Below, piece by piece: positions 52,561-61,642 of a stretch of 64,000 nucleotides of DNA (position 1 is the first letter of the stretch; every line of letters starts with the position of its first letter). The notes below the pieces were generated by a model, which searched no databases, was not told the DNA's origin, and saw only the letters and a program-made list of their open reading frames with translations. This DNA comes from Burkholderia sp. Leaf177 (lineage in GTDB: Bacteria; Pseudomonadota; Gammaproteobacteria; Burkholderiales; Burkholderiaceae). The position numbers were made by a program, and so were the translations under genes. The DNA is taken from the NCBI RefSeq assembly GCF_001424345.1, contig NZ_LMPF01000023.1, positions 422,179 to 486,178 of the forward strand, in the 5' to 3' direction.

Positions 52561-53595
52561 TCAGCGGTTCAGATAACCGTTCTCGCGGAACCAGTCGAGC
52601 GCGTGACTGAGTCCTTCGCCGTAGGGCCGCGCGGTGTATCCGAGTTCGCGTTCGGCTTTTGCCGACGTGAAGTACATCTTGTTCTTCGACATCCGCAATC
52701 CGTCGATAGTGACAAACGGCTCCTTGCCGCTGAACTTCGCAAACAGTTCCGCGCCCGCCGCCAACGGATACAACGGGCCGCGCGGCAACTTGATGGTCGG
52801 AGGCTTGCGTCCGGCCAGGCCGGCGATATCGGCGAGCATTTGCTGAAGCGACAAATTCTCGCCGCCCAGAATGTAGCGCTCGCCAATCACGCCGCGTTCC
52901 AGTGCGAGAAAGTGACCGTTCGCGACATCGTCCACATGCACGAGATTCAGGCCGGTATCGACGAAAGCCGGGATCTTGCCCGTCGCCGCTTCCACGATGA
53001 TCCGCCCGGTCGGCGTTGGCTTCACGTCGCGTGGGCCGATTGGCGTGGACGGATTGACGATCACCGCCGGCAAGCCGTCGCTCGCGACCATGCGCTCGAC
53101 TGCGCGCTCGGCCAGGACCTTGCTGCGCTTGTACGCACCGATCGTCTGATGTGCTTGCGCGGGCTTGGTTTCATCGACGATATCGCCTGACGGATTTACC
53201 TTCAGCGTCGCGACGCTGCTCGTGTACACGATCCTTTCGACGCCTTCGGCAAGCGCTGCGCGCATGGTGGCTTCGGTGCCTTCGAGGTTCGCGCGCTCGA
53301 TCTCGCTCGGGTCGCGCGCCCAGATGCGGTAGTCGGCGGCCACATGCATCAGGTAGCGCACGCCCTTCATGGCGGCGCGCATCGACGCTTCATCGCGCAT
53401 GTCGCCGAAGACGACTTCCGCATCGAGGCCTTCCAGATTCCGCCGGGAACTGGTCTTGCGTATCACAACGCGGACGTCGAGGCCGCGTTCCCGCGCTAGT
53501 CGCGCGACCGCCGATCCAACAAACCCGGACGCACCCGTAACAAGGACGATTCCGTTGGGCACATGCGCGCTGCGACCATGTACAGGGTCAGTCAT
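52561..53595 (-). CDS. hpnA: Hopanoid-associated sugar epimerase HpnA
   Basis: A 344-residue extended SDR (NAD-dependent epimerase/dehydratase). The dinucleotide site is VTGASGFVGSAVARLA near residue 19. The catalytic triad is in VYTSSVATLK with Tyr-x-x-x-Lys in GAYKRSKVLAERA. The nucleotide-sugar region is VIVNPSTPIGPRDVKPTPTG, characteristic of HpnA. It is consistently linked to hopanoid genes, though its exact substrate is not settled. AGAGGA lies before ATG 53595. Confidence 0.92.
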   Translation of the reverse strand: MTDPVHGRSAHVPNGIVLVTGASGFVGSAVARLARERGLDVRVVIRKTSSRRNLEGLDAEVVFGDMRDEASMRAAMKGVRYLMHVAADYRIWARDPSEIERANLEGTEATMRAALAEGVERIVYTSSVATLKVNPSGDIVDETKPAQAHQTIGAYKRSKVLAERAVERMVASDGLPAVIVNPSTPIGPRDVKPTPTGRIIVEAATGKIPAFVDTGLNLVHVDDVANGHFLALERGVIGERYILGGENLSLQQMLADIAGLAGRKPPTIKLPRGPLYPLAAGAELFAKFSGKEPFVTIDGLRMSKNKMYFTSAKAERELGYTARPYGEGLSHALDWFRENGYLNR

Positions 53596-53753
53596 TTTTT
53601 CCTCTAATTCTGTCTTGAAAGGTAACAGTTGCGCGTCTTTCGAAGCGTCCTGATCGGCGCAAGCCCATATGTGACAAGGGCTCGCGGGTCGTGCTATGGT
53701 CCGGTGCTGCCTTTTCGGCGCCTGACAAAATCTTCAAAAATATCCAATCGCCA

Positions 53754-56700
53754 ATGCGTATAGACAGCCGAAACCGCTCCGTGTGGCTCTATTTTGCGAT
53801 CGTCCTGATGCTGACGATCGTGTTCGCGGTCGACTGGCTCACGCCGCTGAGAATCGCCATCTGGGTGTTCTATATGCTGCCGGTCGCATTGTGCATGTGG
53901 GTCGACCGGCCGAGCGTGCCGTTCCTGACCGCCGGCGCAGCGTCTGTGCTGACAGTGCTGGGTTTCTATCTCACGACCGGGGATGCGGTCGTCGCCACGT
54001 TCGTGTTGCAGATCAACCGGGTGATCGGCGTGATCGTGATGTTCGTGCTTGCCGGCGTGGGGCATCTCTATATCAAAACGCGGCTGAACCTGCAACGCAG
54101 CGCGTGGCTCAAGCAGGGCGAAGTCGAGATCGGATTGCAAATGCGCGGCGATCTCACCCCTGCTTCGATTGGCGAAGGCATCCTTCGTTCGGTCGTGCCA
54201 TATGTGGGCGCGCGCGTCGGCGTGCTGTATGCCCGCGATGGCGACGCGCTCGTGCGCATCGCGGCTTGGGCGTTGCCCGCGGAAAGCGCCGCGCCCGAAC
54301 GGATCAAGCGTGGCCAGGGCTTGACCGGCCAAGTGCTCGATGAAAAACGCGCCATCGAGATCACGGGGGCATCGGCGGAATTTTTGAAGGTCGGCTCGGC
54401 GCTTGGATCGGCGTCGGCGAGCCATTGCGTGGTCGCGCCCATGATGGCCGACGGCAACGTGACCGGTGTGCTGGAACTGGGTTTTATCGGCGAGGAAAAT
54501 TCCTTCAGCGATACACGCGAGTTGCTCGAAAACGCGTCCGAAGCCATGGGCATGGCGCTGCGTTCGGCGCAGTACAGGGCGCGCATGGTCGAGTTGCTGC
54601 AGGAAACCCAGCGGCAAAGCGAGGAATTGCAGGTCCAGCAGGAAGAGCTGCGGGTATCGAACGAAGAACTCGAGGAACGCGGCCGCGCGCTGATGGACAC
54701 GCAGGCGCGGCTGGAGACGCAGCAGGCCGATCTCGAGCAGACCAATGTGCGGCTGGAAGAGCACACGCACAGCCTCGAGCGGCAAAAGGCCGAACTCCTG
54801 CGCGCGCAAAAGGAGCTCGAGACGAACGCGCTGGCGCTTGAGCGCGCGAGCCAGTACAAGTCCGAGTTTCTCGCGAACATGTCGCACGAGTTGCGCACGC
54901 CGCTCAACAGCTCGCTGATCCTCGCCAAGCTTTTGCAGGACAACAAGCACGGCAATCTCAGCGACGAACAAGTGCGCTACGCGGCGACCATTCATTCATC
55001 GAACAGCGATCTGCTTTCGCTGATCAACGACATCCTGGATTTGTCGAAGGTGGAAGCGGGGCAAATGGACGTGCAGTTCGCGCCGGTTGCCATCGACGGA
55101 ATGCTGCAGTCCTTGCGTCAATCGTTCATGCCGGTCGCGGATTCGAAAGGGCTGAAACTTGTGACGGAACGCGCCGAGAGCGTGCCGGAGTATTTCGTCA
55201 CGGACAACCAGCGGCTGCAGCAAGTGCTGCGCAACCTGCTTTCGAATGCGTTCAAGTTTACCGAGCGCGGGCAAGTGACAGTGTCGGTGCATAAAGCCGA
55301 TAACGACGACAACGCCCTGCGTTTCGATGTCCGCGATACCGGCATCGGCATTGCGCGCGACAAACAGGACCTGATCTTCCAGGCTTTCCAGCAAGCCGAT
55401 GGCACCACCAGCCGCAAATATGGCGGCAGCGGGTTGGGTTTGTCGATATCGCGGGAATTCTCGCGTTTGCTCGGCGGCTCGGTGAGCGTTGCGAGCGAAC
55501 CGGGCAAGGGCAGCGTGTTTTCCGTCACGCTGCCGTTGAGCGTGCGCGAAGGCACGGTCACGGCGAAACTCGATGTGATCGGCCATATGAACGAGCCCGC
55601 GGAAATTTCCGAAGCCGTGGTCGAAATCCAGGACGCGTCCGTGCAGAGCCACGCGCCGGCGCATCTGGCGGCGCAGGCGGCATCGAATATGTCCGATCCC
55701 TCGTTGTGGCGCGCGCCGGTCGCGAGCCATCACGTGCCGCAACCTATTCCCGATGACCGCGCCAACCGCAAACGCCCCGATCGCGTGATTCTCGCGATTG
55801 AAGACGACCTGCGGTTCGCGCATATCCTGCACGACCTCGCGCACGAACTCGAGTTCGACTTCGTCCATGCGACGACCGCGACGCACGGCGTGGAACTCGC
55901 GCGCGAGTTGCAGCCGAACGGAATCTTGCTCGATGTCGGCCTGCCCGATCAATCGGGCCTGACCGTACTCGAATGGCTCAAGCACGACCCGTTGACGCGC
56001 CACATCCCGATCCACGTGGTTTCATCGACGGATCACGCCGACGTCGCGCTGCACCTCGGCGCGATAGGCTACACGCTCAAACCGAGCGCACGTGAAACGC
56101 TCGCGGGCGCAATCCGCAAGCTCGAAGCGCGATCCGCTCAAGGCACGCGACGTGTGCTCGTGGTCGAGGACGACCCCGCGCTGCGCCAGAGCATCCACGC
56201 GTTGCTGCAAAGCGAGACCGTGGAGATCGTGGAAGCAGGGACGATCGCGGAAGCTATCGACGAGATCAATCGCGGCACGTTTGATTGCGTCGTGATGGAT
56301 CTGGCGCTGCCCGACGGTTCCGGTTACGACTTGCTGGAACGTGTCTCGACGGCGCAGGAACATGCGTCGCCGCCGGTGATCGTGTACACGGGACGTGTGC
56401 TGTCGCCAGACGAAGAGCAGCGCCTGCGCCGCTACTCCAAGTCGATCATCATCAAGGGCGCAAAGTCGCCGGAGCGCCTGGTCGATGAAGTCACGCTGTT
56501 CCTGCATAGCGTGGAAAGCGCGTTGCCGCCCGAACAACAACGGATGTTGCGCGCGGCCCGCCAGCGTGACGACGTGTTCGAGGGCCGCACCATCCTTCTC
56601 GCCGAGGACGATGTCCGCAATATCTTCGCGTTGTCGCACGTGATCGAGCCGCTTGGCGCAAAGCTCGAAATTGCGCGCAATGGCCGCGAGGCGCTTGACG

Positions 56701-56954
56701 CGCTGGCCCGACATCCGGATATCGATCTGGTGCTGATGGACATCATGATGCCGGAGATGGACGGCTTCACCGCCATGACGGAGATCCGCAAGGACCCTGA
56801 ACACGCGCGCCTGCCGATCATCGCGCTGACCGCGAAAGCCATGGCGAGCGATCGCCAGAAATGCCTGGAAGCGGGCGCGGACGATTACATTTCGAAGCCA
56901 ATCGATGTGGACAAGCTGGTTTCGCTGTGCCGCGTCTGGCTGCGGCAACGGTAG
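53754..56954 (+). CDS. Membrane GAF hybrid histidine kinase with three receiver domains
   Basis: A 1066-residue sensor. Three or four N-terminal membrane helices (residues ~8-100) are followed by a GAF domain (~125-275), a long Glu/Gln-rich coiled coil (~280-370), a HisKA domain with NMSHELRTPLN, and an ATPase (NAFKFTERG, DTGIGIA, GGSGLGLSIS). Three receivers follow, each with its Asp: LLDVGLPDQSG, VMDLALPDGSG and LMDIMMPEMDG. The last also has ISKPID. The coiled coil may transmit the GAF signal. First gene of an operon with CheR, CheB and a receiver-kinase. ATG 53754 is preferred over GTG 53691. Confidence 0.92.
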   Translation: MRIDSRNRSVWLYFAIVLMLTIVFAVDWLTPLRIAIWVFYMLPVALCMWVDRPSVPFLTAGAASVLTVLGFYLTTGDAVVATFVLQINRVIGVIVMFVLAGVGHLYIKTRLNLQRSAWLKQGEVEIGLQMRGDLTPASIGEGILRSVVPYVGARVGVLYARDGDALVRIAAWALPAESAAPERIKRGQGLTGQVLDEKRAIEITGASAEFLKVGSALGSASASHCVVAPMMADGNVTGVLELGFIGEENSFSDTRELLENASEAMGMALRSAQYRARMVELLQETQRQSEELQVQQEELRVSNEELEERGRALMDTQARLETQQADLEQTNVRLEEHTHSLERQKAELLRAQKELETNALALERASQYKSEFLANMSHELRTPLNSSLILAKLLQDNKHGNLSDEQVRYAATIHSSNSDLLSLINDILDLSKVEAGQMDVQFAPVAIDGMLQSLRQSFMPVADSKGLKLVTERAESVPEYFVTDNQRLQQVLRNLLSNAFKFTERGQVTVSVHKADNDDNALRFDVRDTGIGIARDKQDLIFQAFQQADGTTSRKYGGSGLGLSISREFSRLLGGSVSVASEPGKGSVFSVTLPLSVREGTVTAKLDVIGHMNEPAEISEAVVEIQDASVQSHAPAHLAAQAASNMSDPSLWRAPVASHHVPQPIPDDRANRKRPDRVILAIEDDLRFAHILHDLAHELEFDFVHATTATHGVELARELQPNGILLDVGLPDQSGLTVLEWLKHDPLTRHIPIHVVSSTDHADVALHLGAIGYTLKPSARETLAGAIRKLEARSAQGTRRVLVVEDDPALRQSIHALLQSETVEIVEAGTIAEAIDEINRGTFDCVVMDLALPDGSGYDLLERVSTAQEHASPPVIVYTGRVLSPDEEQRLRRYSKSIIIKGAKSPERLVDEVTLFLHSVESALPPEQQRMLRAARQRDDVFEGRTILLAEDDVRNIFALSHVIEPLGAKLEIARNGREALDALARHPDIDLVLMDIMMPEMDGFTAMTEIRKDPEHARLPIIALTAKAMASDRQKCLEAGADDYISKPIDVDKLVSLCRVWLRQR

Positions 56955-56965
56955 GCGGAGTCGAG

Positions 56966-57808
56966 ATGCCGAACCGGACCCCAAAAGACGCGGACGAAGC
57001 CATCTTCGACATCGAGTTGAAGCTGCTGCTGGAAGCCGTCTACTTGAAATACCAGCACGATTTCCGCCATTACTCCGTGAGCTCGCTGCGCCGGCGCCTG
57101 GGGCAGGCGTTGATCGACCTTGGATATCCCACGCTTTCGCAATTGCAGGAACGGATTCTCCGCGATCCAACCTTGTTCTCGCGTTTGTTCCAGTACCTGA
57201 CGGTGCAGGTCAGCGAAATGTTCCGCGACCCCGCGTATTTCCGGACGATCCGCGAACAGGTCGTGCCCATTTTGCAGACGTATCCGTCCATCAAGGTCTG
57301 GGTTGCCGGATGCAGCACGGGCGAGGAACTGTGGTCGCTCGCCATTCTGTTCGCGGAAGAAAATATCGCGGACCGTACGGTTTTGTACGCTACCGATATC
57401 AACGCCGGCGCGCTCAGGCAAGCCGAAAGCGGCATCTATCCGCTGGATCGGCTGGCGGGTTTCAGCCAGAATTACCTGGCGGCCGGCGGCAAGCGTTCGC
57501 TCTCGGACTACTATCACGCGGCTTACGGCGCGGCGAAATTCTCGCAGACGCTCAAGTCGCGCGTGGTTTTCGCCGATCACAGCCTGGCTACCGACAGCGT
57601 GTTCCTGGAGGCGCATCTTGTTTCTTGCCGCAACGTGCTGATCTATTTCGATCGCGCATTGCAGGATCGTGCGCTGGGCCTTTTCAACGATTCACTCGTG
57701 CGACGCGGTTTTCTGGGCTTGGGCAGCAAGGAAAGCATCCGTTTTTCGAAACACGCGGACAGCTTTTCTGACTTCGATGCGCGCGAGCGCCTGTATCAGA
57801 AGGTTTAA
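56966..57808 (+). CDS. CheR-type methyltransferase
   Basis: A 280-residue SAM-dependent protein-glutamate methyltransferase of the CheR family. The N-terminal helical domain (~10-80, HDFRHYSVSSLRRRLGQAL) precedes the SAM domain with VWVAGCSTGEELWSLAIL and YATDINAGAL; the family motif LVSCRNVLIYFD is intact. The canonical motif has Pro-Tyr after GEE; here it is Leu-Trp. ATG 56966 has GGAG five bases upstream, 11 bp after the kinase stop. No chemoreceptor gene is adjacent. Confidence 0.92.
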   Translation: MPNRTPKDADEAIFDIELKLLLEAVYLKYQHDFRHYSVSSLRRRLGQALIDLGYPTLSQLQERILRDPTLFSRLFQYLTVQVSEMFRDPAYFRTIREQVVPILQTYPSIKVWVAGCSTGEELWSLAILFAEENIADRTVLYATDINAGALRQAESGIYPLDRLAGFSQNYLAAGGKRSLSDYYHAAYGAAKFSQTLKSRVVFADHSLATDSVFLEAHLVSCRNVLIYFDRALQDRALGLFNDSLVRRGFLGLGSKESIRFSKHADSFSDFDARERLYQKV

Positions 57809-57810
57809 CC

Positions 57811-58419
57811 ATGAAAGCACCGGAAGAGTCTTTCAGTGCGCTGGCCGCGATCGACGTCATCGTCATAGGTGCGTCCGCGGGCGGCGTGGAGGCATTGAGC
57901 CAGTTGTTGCCGGCGCTGCCTGCGGGTTTCCGGCCGGCTGTGCTGGTCGTGGTTCATGTGCGCGCCGACTCGCCGAGCCTGTTGCCGGAGTTGTTTGCCG
58001 CGCGTTGCAAGTTGCCGGTTGTCGAGCCCGACGACAAAGCCGCGATCGCTGGCGGCACGATCTATCTCGCGCCGCCGGGTTATCACATGCTGGTCGAGCC
58101 CGACGGCACGATCTCGCTTTCCGTCGATCCACCCGTGCGGTTTTCGCGGCCATCGGTAGATGTGCTGTTTGAGTCGGCGGCGCTGTGTTTCGACGATTCA
58201 CTGCTCGGCATCGTGCTGTCCGGCGCGAACGACGACGGCGCCCGCGGCCTTGCGGCGATCAGGCACGCGGGCGGCCGATGCTGGGTGCAGGACCCGCAAA
58301 CGGCGGTGTCGAACGCAATGCCGCTCGGCGCCATCGCGCGCGGCGGCGTGCACGATGTTCTTACAATTGACGCGATGACCGCGCGCTTGCGTGGCATTGG
58401 ACAAGGATCTGCGACGTGA
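57811..58419 (+). CDS. CheB-type methylesterase without receiver domain
   Basis: A 202-residue stand-alone methylesterase. The catalytic Ser22 lies in IGASAGGVEAL, His49 in VVVHVRAD, and Asp142 in SGANDDGARG. The usual N-terminal receiver that controls chemotaxis CheB is absent. The gene begins 2 bp after the CheR stop, so the two are tightly coupled. Together they could reversibly modify glutamates on an unlinked receptor or on the coiled coil of the upstream kinase; the latter is inference. Confidence 0.92.
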   Translation: MKAPEESFSALAAIDVIVIGASAGGVEALSQLLPALPAGFRPAVLVVVHVRADSPSLLPELFAARCKLPVVEPDDKAAIAGGTIYLAPPGYHMLVEPDGTISLSVDPPVRFSRPSVDVLFESAALCFDDSLLGIVLSGANDDGARGLAAIRHAGGRCWVQDPQTAVSNAMPLGAIARGGVHDVLTIDAMTARLRGIGQGSAT

Positions 58420-58442
58420 ACCAGGTTGACTTGGAGCTGACG

Positions 58443-58470
58443 CGCTAATGGAACTCCGCTAATGGAACTC
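58443..58470 (+). repeat. 14-bp tandem duplication covering a start codon
   Basis: CGCTAATGGAACTC occurs twice in a row (58443-58456, 58457-58470). The first copy's ATG opens a four-codon frame ending in TAA that overlaps the second copy's ATG (TAATG), the real start of the receiver-kinase gene at 58462. Confidence 0.85.
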
Positions 58471-59619
58471 AACAAGCAACCGATTTACGTTCTGATCGTC
58501 GACGATGTCCAGAACAACATCACCGCGCTCGAAGCTTCGCTGGCGCGCCCGGACATTTCCGTGCTCGCCGCCAGTTCGGGACCTGCGGCGCTCGAATTGC
58601 TGCTCAAGCACGAGGTCGCGCTCGCCATTCTCGATGTCAACATGCCCGGCATGGATGGTTTCGAGCTGGCGGAACTGATGCGCGGCAGCCCGCGGACCGC
58701 GCACGTCCCGATCATCTTCCTGACCGCGACCGCGCAAGATACCGGACGCACATTCCGTGGCTACGAAGCCGGCGCGGTGGATTTTCTTTACAAGCCGTAC
58801 GACTCGCGCATTCTCAATTCGAAGGTGGACGTATTCATCCAGATCGAGAAGCAGAAACAGCAATTGGCCACGCAGCTTGCAACCGTCCAGCAACTGCTCG
58901 ATGCCAACGAAATGCTGATGGCCGTGCTCGGCCACGACTTGCGCACGCCGTTGTCGGCGGTGATTGCATCGGCGGAATATCTGGCGCGTTTTGTCCCCGA
59001 TGAAAACGTCGCGAACATAGGTACGCGCATCAAGAGCAGCGGCATGCGGATGGTGCGCATGGTCGACCAGTTGCTCAACCTCGCGCGTTTGCGCGGTGGA
59101 CGCGTGACGCTGCAGCCGCGAGCGGTGGAACTGCTGACGCTGGCGAAGAATATCGTCGAGGAATACGAGGCGCGCGTGGGCAAGGGGCGCATCTTTATCT
59201 TTCGCGAAGGCGATACGCTGATTCAAGGCGATGGCGATTTGCTGTCGCAAGTGTTTTCGAATTTGATCGGCAATGCGCTGACGCATGGACGCGAAAGCTC
59301 GCCAATTCATGTACGGTTGAACGGCGAAAACGCCGACGAAGTGACGATCGTGGTGCAGAACGCCGGCGAAATTCCTTTGGATGTTTTGCCGACGATTTTC
59401 GCGCCGTATCGCTCGGGACGGCCGCAGCATGAAACTGGCGGATTGGGGCTTGGGCTCTACATCACGCGCGAGATTGCACAGATGCACGGCGGCCGCGTGG
59501 TAGTGCGCTCCGACGCTGAAAATGGCACGGTCTTCGAAGTCACCGTGCCGCGCGAAGCAGTGGCGCGGCGCGCGACCAGCAACGTCGGGGAAACCGCGCA
59601 GCCGTTCCGCCTGGGATAG
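58462..59619 (+). CDS. Response regulator-histidine kinase (receiver first)
   Basis: A 385-residue soluble protein in which an N-terminal receiver (VLIVDDVQNN, phospho-acceptor in AILDVNMPGMDG, Lys in LYKPYD) precedes a short coiled coil, a HisKA domain (AVLGHDLRTPLSAVIASAEYL) and an ATPase (NLIGNALTHGRE, GGLGLGLYITREIAQMHGG). Such proteins receive phosphate from a partner kinase and change their own kinase activity. It closes the kinase-CheR-CheB operon. No DNA-binding output is present in the four-gene set. Confidence 0.92.
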   Translation: MELNKQPIYVLIVDDVQNNITALEASLARPDISVLAASSGPAALELLLKHEVALAILDVNMPGMDGFELAELMRGSPRTAHVPIIFLTATAQDTGRTFRGYEAGAVDFLYKPYDSRILNSKVDVFIQIEKQKQQLATQLATVQQLLDANEMLMAVLGHDLRTPLSAVIASAEYLARFVPDENVANIGTRIKSSGMRMVRMVDQLLNLARLRGGRVTLQPRAVELLTLAKNIVEEYEARVGKGRIFIFREGDTLIQGDGDLLSQVFSNLIGNALTHGRESSPIHVRLNGENADEVTIVVQNAGEIPLDVLPTIFAPYRSGRPQHETGGLGLGLYITREIAQMHGGRVVVRSDAENGTVFEVTVPREAVARRATSNVGETAQPFRLG

Positions 59620-59758
59620 TTGCGCGCGCTGTCCGTTTTTCTGGTCTTGTCTAGAATGCTGCCTGATGGGCGTCGGCCGGTTCAAGGCTGCCGCTCGAAA
59701 GCTTTTGCCTCGAACGGCGCATCAGTCAGTCAGTCAAGATCATTCAGGAGAAGCAAAC

Positions 59759-60055
59759 ATGCCGAGTCCGGATCTGGATACTCGAATAGAAACGTATTAC
59801 GTGCGTGTGAAAGGCGTGGTGCAGGGCGTGGGTTTCCGTCACGCGACGTTGCGGCGGGCGCATTCGCTAGGCGTGCGGGGCTGGGTCGCGAATCTCGACG
59901 ACGGCTCCGTTGAAGCGATGATCCAGGGGCCCGCAAATCAGGTCGATCTGATGCTTGAATGGCTGCGTCGCGGACCGCCGCATGCGCGCGTCACGGATTT
60001 GATGAGCGAAGAGCGGTACATCGAAAAGCGCTTTGAGCGCTTCGAGCAACATTGA
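59759..60055 (+). CDS. acyP: Acylphosphatase
   Basis: A 98-residue enzyme hydrolysing acyl phosphates to carboxylate and phosphate. The phosphate-binding loop and catalytic Arg are in VKGVVQGVGFRHAT, and the catalytic Asn in GVRGWVANLDDGSVEAMIQG. CAGGAG lies before ATG 59759. The frame is open to 59522 but those residues overlap the kinase gene. An isolated housekeeping gene; (CAGT)3 lies in the leader at about 59724. Confidence 0.95.
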   Translation: MPSPDLDTRIETYYVRVKGVVQGVGFRHATLRRAHSLGVRGWVANLDDGSVEAMIQGPANQVDLMLEWLRRGPPHARVTDLMSEERYIEKRFERFEQH

Positions 60056-60168
60056 TTTTTATGTCCTTGCTCAGCTGATTTAAAGCGTCCCCATTGTCCG
60101 ATGCTGCTCGACCATGCAATCGGCCAGGCAGTTCGTGACGCCAGGGACGTTAGTGCCGGCAATTATCC

Positions 60169-61158
60169 TTACGAAGCCACCAGCAAACTCTCCGCAAATC
60201 CCCATTCTTTATCGATCCATTGCCGGGCGCATTGAAATCCCGCGTCCGATGCCAGCGGTCCCACTTCATCAGCGCTGTATTTATGGCTGCTTTCTGTCCA
60301 GATCGTTTCGCCTTCGCGGAACTCCACGGTCAGTTCGGCGGCGCGAATCGTCGCCTTCACCGGCCGCGTTGCGCGCAGATGCATTTCGATGCTGCGTGCA
60401 TCGGGATTGAAGCGCGCGACGTGTTTGAACGCGTCGAGCGGAATATCGGCGTCCAGTTCGCGGTTGATTCGTGCAAGCAAATTGAGGTTGAACGCGGCCG
60501 TGACGCCGATCGGATCGTCGTATGCGGCAATCAGCGTTTCCAGCGGCTTGAGCAAATCCATTCCGAGCAGCAACGCGTCGCCGGGTTTCAGCATGCCGCG
60601 TACCGATTTCAGGAACCGCGTCGCCGCGAGCCGCGAAAAATTGCCGATCGTGCTGCCCAGAAACAGCACGAGCAACACTTCGCCGTCGCGCCGGTTCGCG
60701 CTGACTTCGGCGAGGCCGGTGAGATAGTCGCGTTCGTAACCGACAATCGATACACGCTCTATGTCGCCGAGTTCCCGCTTGCACAATTGCAACGCGGCAG
60801 GCGAAATTTCAATTGGACAGTATTCGGTCGCGCCATTCGGCCGTTTCTTCGATAACGCTTCCAGAATGCGTCGTGTCTTGCGCCCGCTGCCGCTTCCCAG
60901 CTCGGCAACGGTCACCGTGCGCGGCAATTCAGCCACGATTTCGGCAGCATGCGCCATCAGCACGCGCTCTTCCGCGCGCGTCACGCCGTATTCGGGCAAC
61001 GCGGTGATGACCTCGAAGAGCGCGGAGCCGACTTCGTCATACAGATACATCGAGGGCAATTCTTTCTGTGGCGAGTGTGTGAGTCCGTCGTGAACGGCGG
61101 CGGCGAATGCCGATGAAAAACGCGGTAGATGAGCAGCGTGAGTCGTTGCCAAAGGCAT
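60169..61158 (-). CDS. egtD: EgtD-like histidine N-alpha-methyltransferase
   Basis: A 329-residue SAM-dependent methyltransferase (methyltransf_33 family). It would trimethylate L-histidine to hercynine in ergothioneine synthesis. Typical stretches: ELPSMYLYDEVGSALFEVITALPEY, VAELGSGSGRKTRRIL (SAM loop), FLGSTIGNFSR, and the C-terminal IWTESSHKYSADEV. GGAG precedes ATG 61158. No egtB gene is adjacent, so ergothioneine synthesis cannot be confirmed from this window. Confidence 0.85.
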   Translation of the reverse strand: MPLATTHAAHLPRFSSAFAAAVHDGLTHSPQKELPSMYLYDEVGSALFEVITALPEYGVTRAEERVLMAHAAEIVAELPRTVTVAELGSGSGRKTRRILEALSKKRPNGATEYCPIEISPAALQLCKRELGDIERVSIVGYERDYLTGLAEVSANRRDGEVLLVLFLGSTIGNFSRLAATRFLKSVRGMLKPGDALLLGMDLLKPLETLIAAYDDPIGVTAAFNLNLLARINRELDADIPLDAFKHVARFNPDARSIEMHLRATRPVKATIRAAELTVEFREGETIWTESSHKYSADEVGPLASDAGFQCARQWIDKEWGFAESLLVAS

Positions 61159-61642
61159 GGGTGTCTCCAGATGTCGCATCGCGTGAACGCGGCCGGTTAT
61201 GAATGACAGGCTGAACATCGGATGCCGGTCATGAGATCAGGCCCCGCGTGCAACGCTTCGCGGGGAGCATCAGGGCGAGCAAGAAGCGCGCGCGCCACGG
61301 TCTGTAGAGCAAAACAATTGAGCGGCAAGCGAGCTTGTGGCGTCAATGCAGGCGCAATCAGGGAAATGCATGACATCCTGCTTGGTTGCCGCTGTCGCGG
61401 CTGGCGCTTCCCAAATATAAAACCGAGCAAGAAATACAGCCCGGCATGACGTTTTTTACACGTCGCAGATGAAATGCAGACGTCTGCGTCTCAGTGAAGC
61501 GCTTGCTGCAGAGCCTGAACCGGTCGCGCCGCAGCACGCCTTCCTCTGGCGCAATGCTTGCTTCCATCTACCGTTCACTCCCAGCGCTGTGGTTCGTTTT
61601 TGCATCGCGCTGATGCCGCTGTTCCCTCGCCTGCGCCGATTC
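61159..61642. other. Divergent interval of about 480 bp between egtD and a hybrid kinase
   Basis: Contains the promoters of both genes. The kinase frame stays open back to 61469, but that stretch lacks a ribosome-binding site and a family match. Nothing else is recognised. Confidence 0.4.

Noticed and set aside
59724..59735. CAGT tetranucleotide repeat as a phase-variable tract
   Set aside because: Only three units and outside any coding frame, too short for slippage control.
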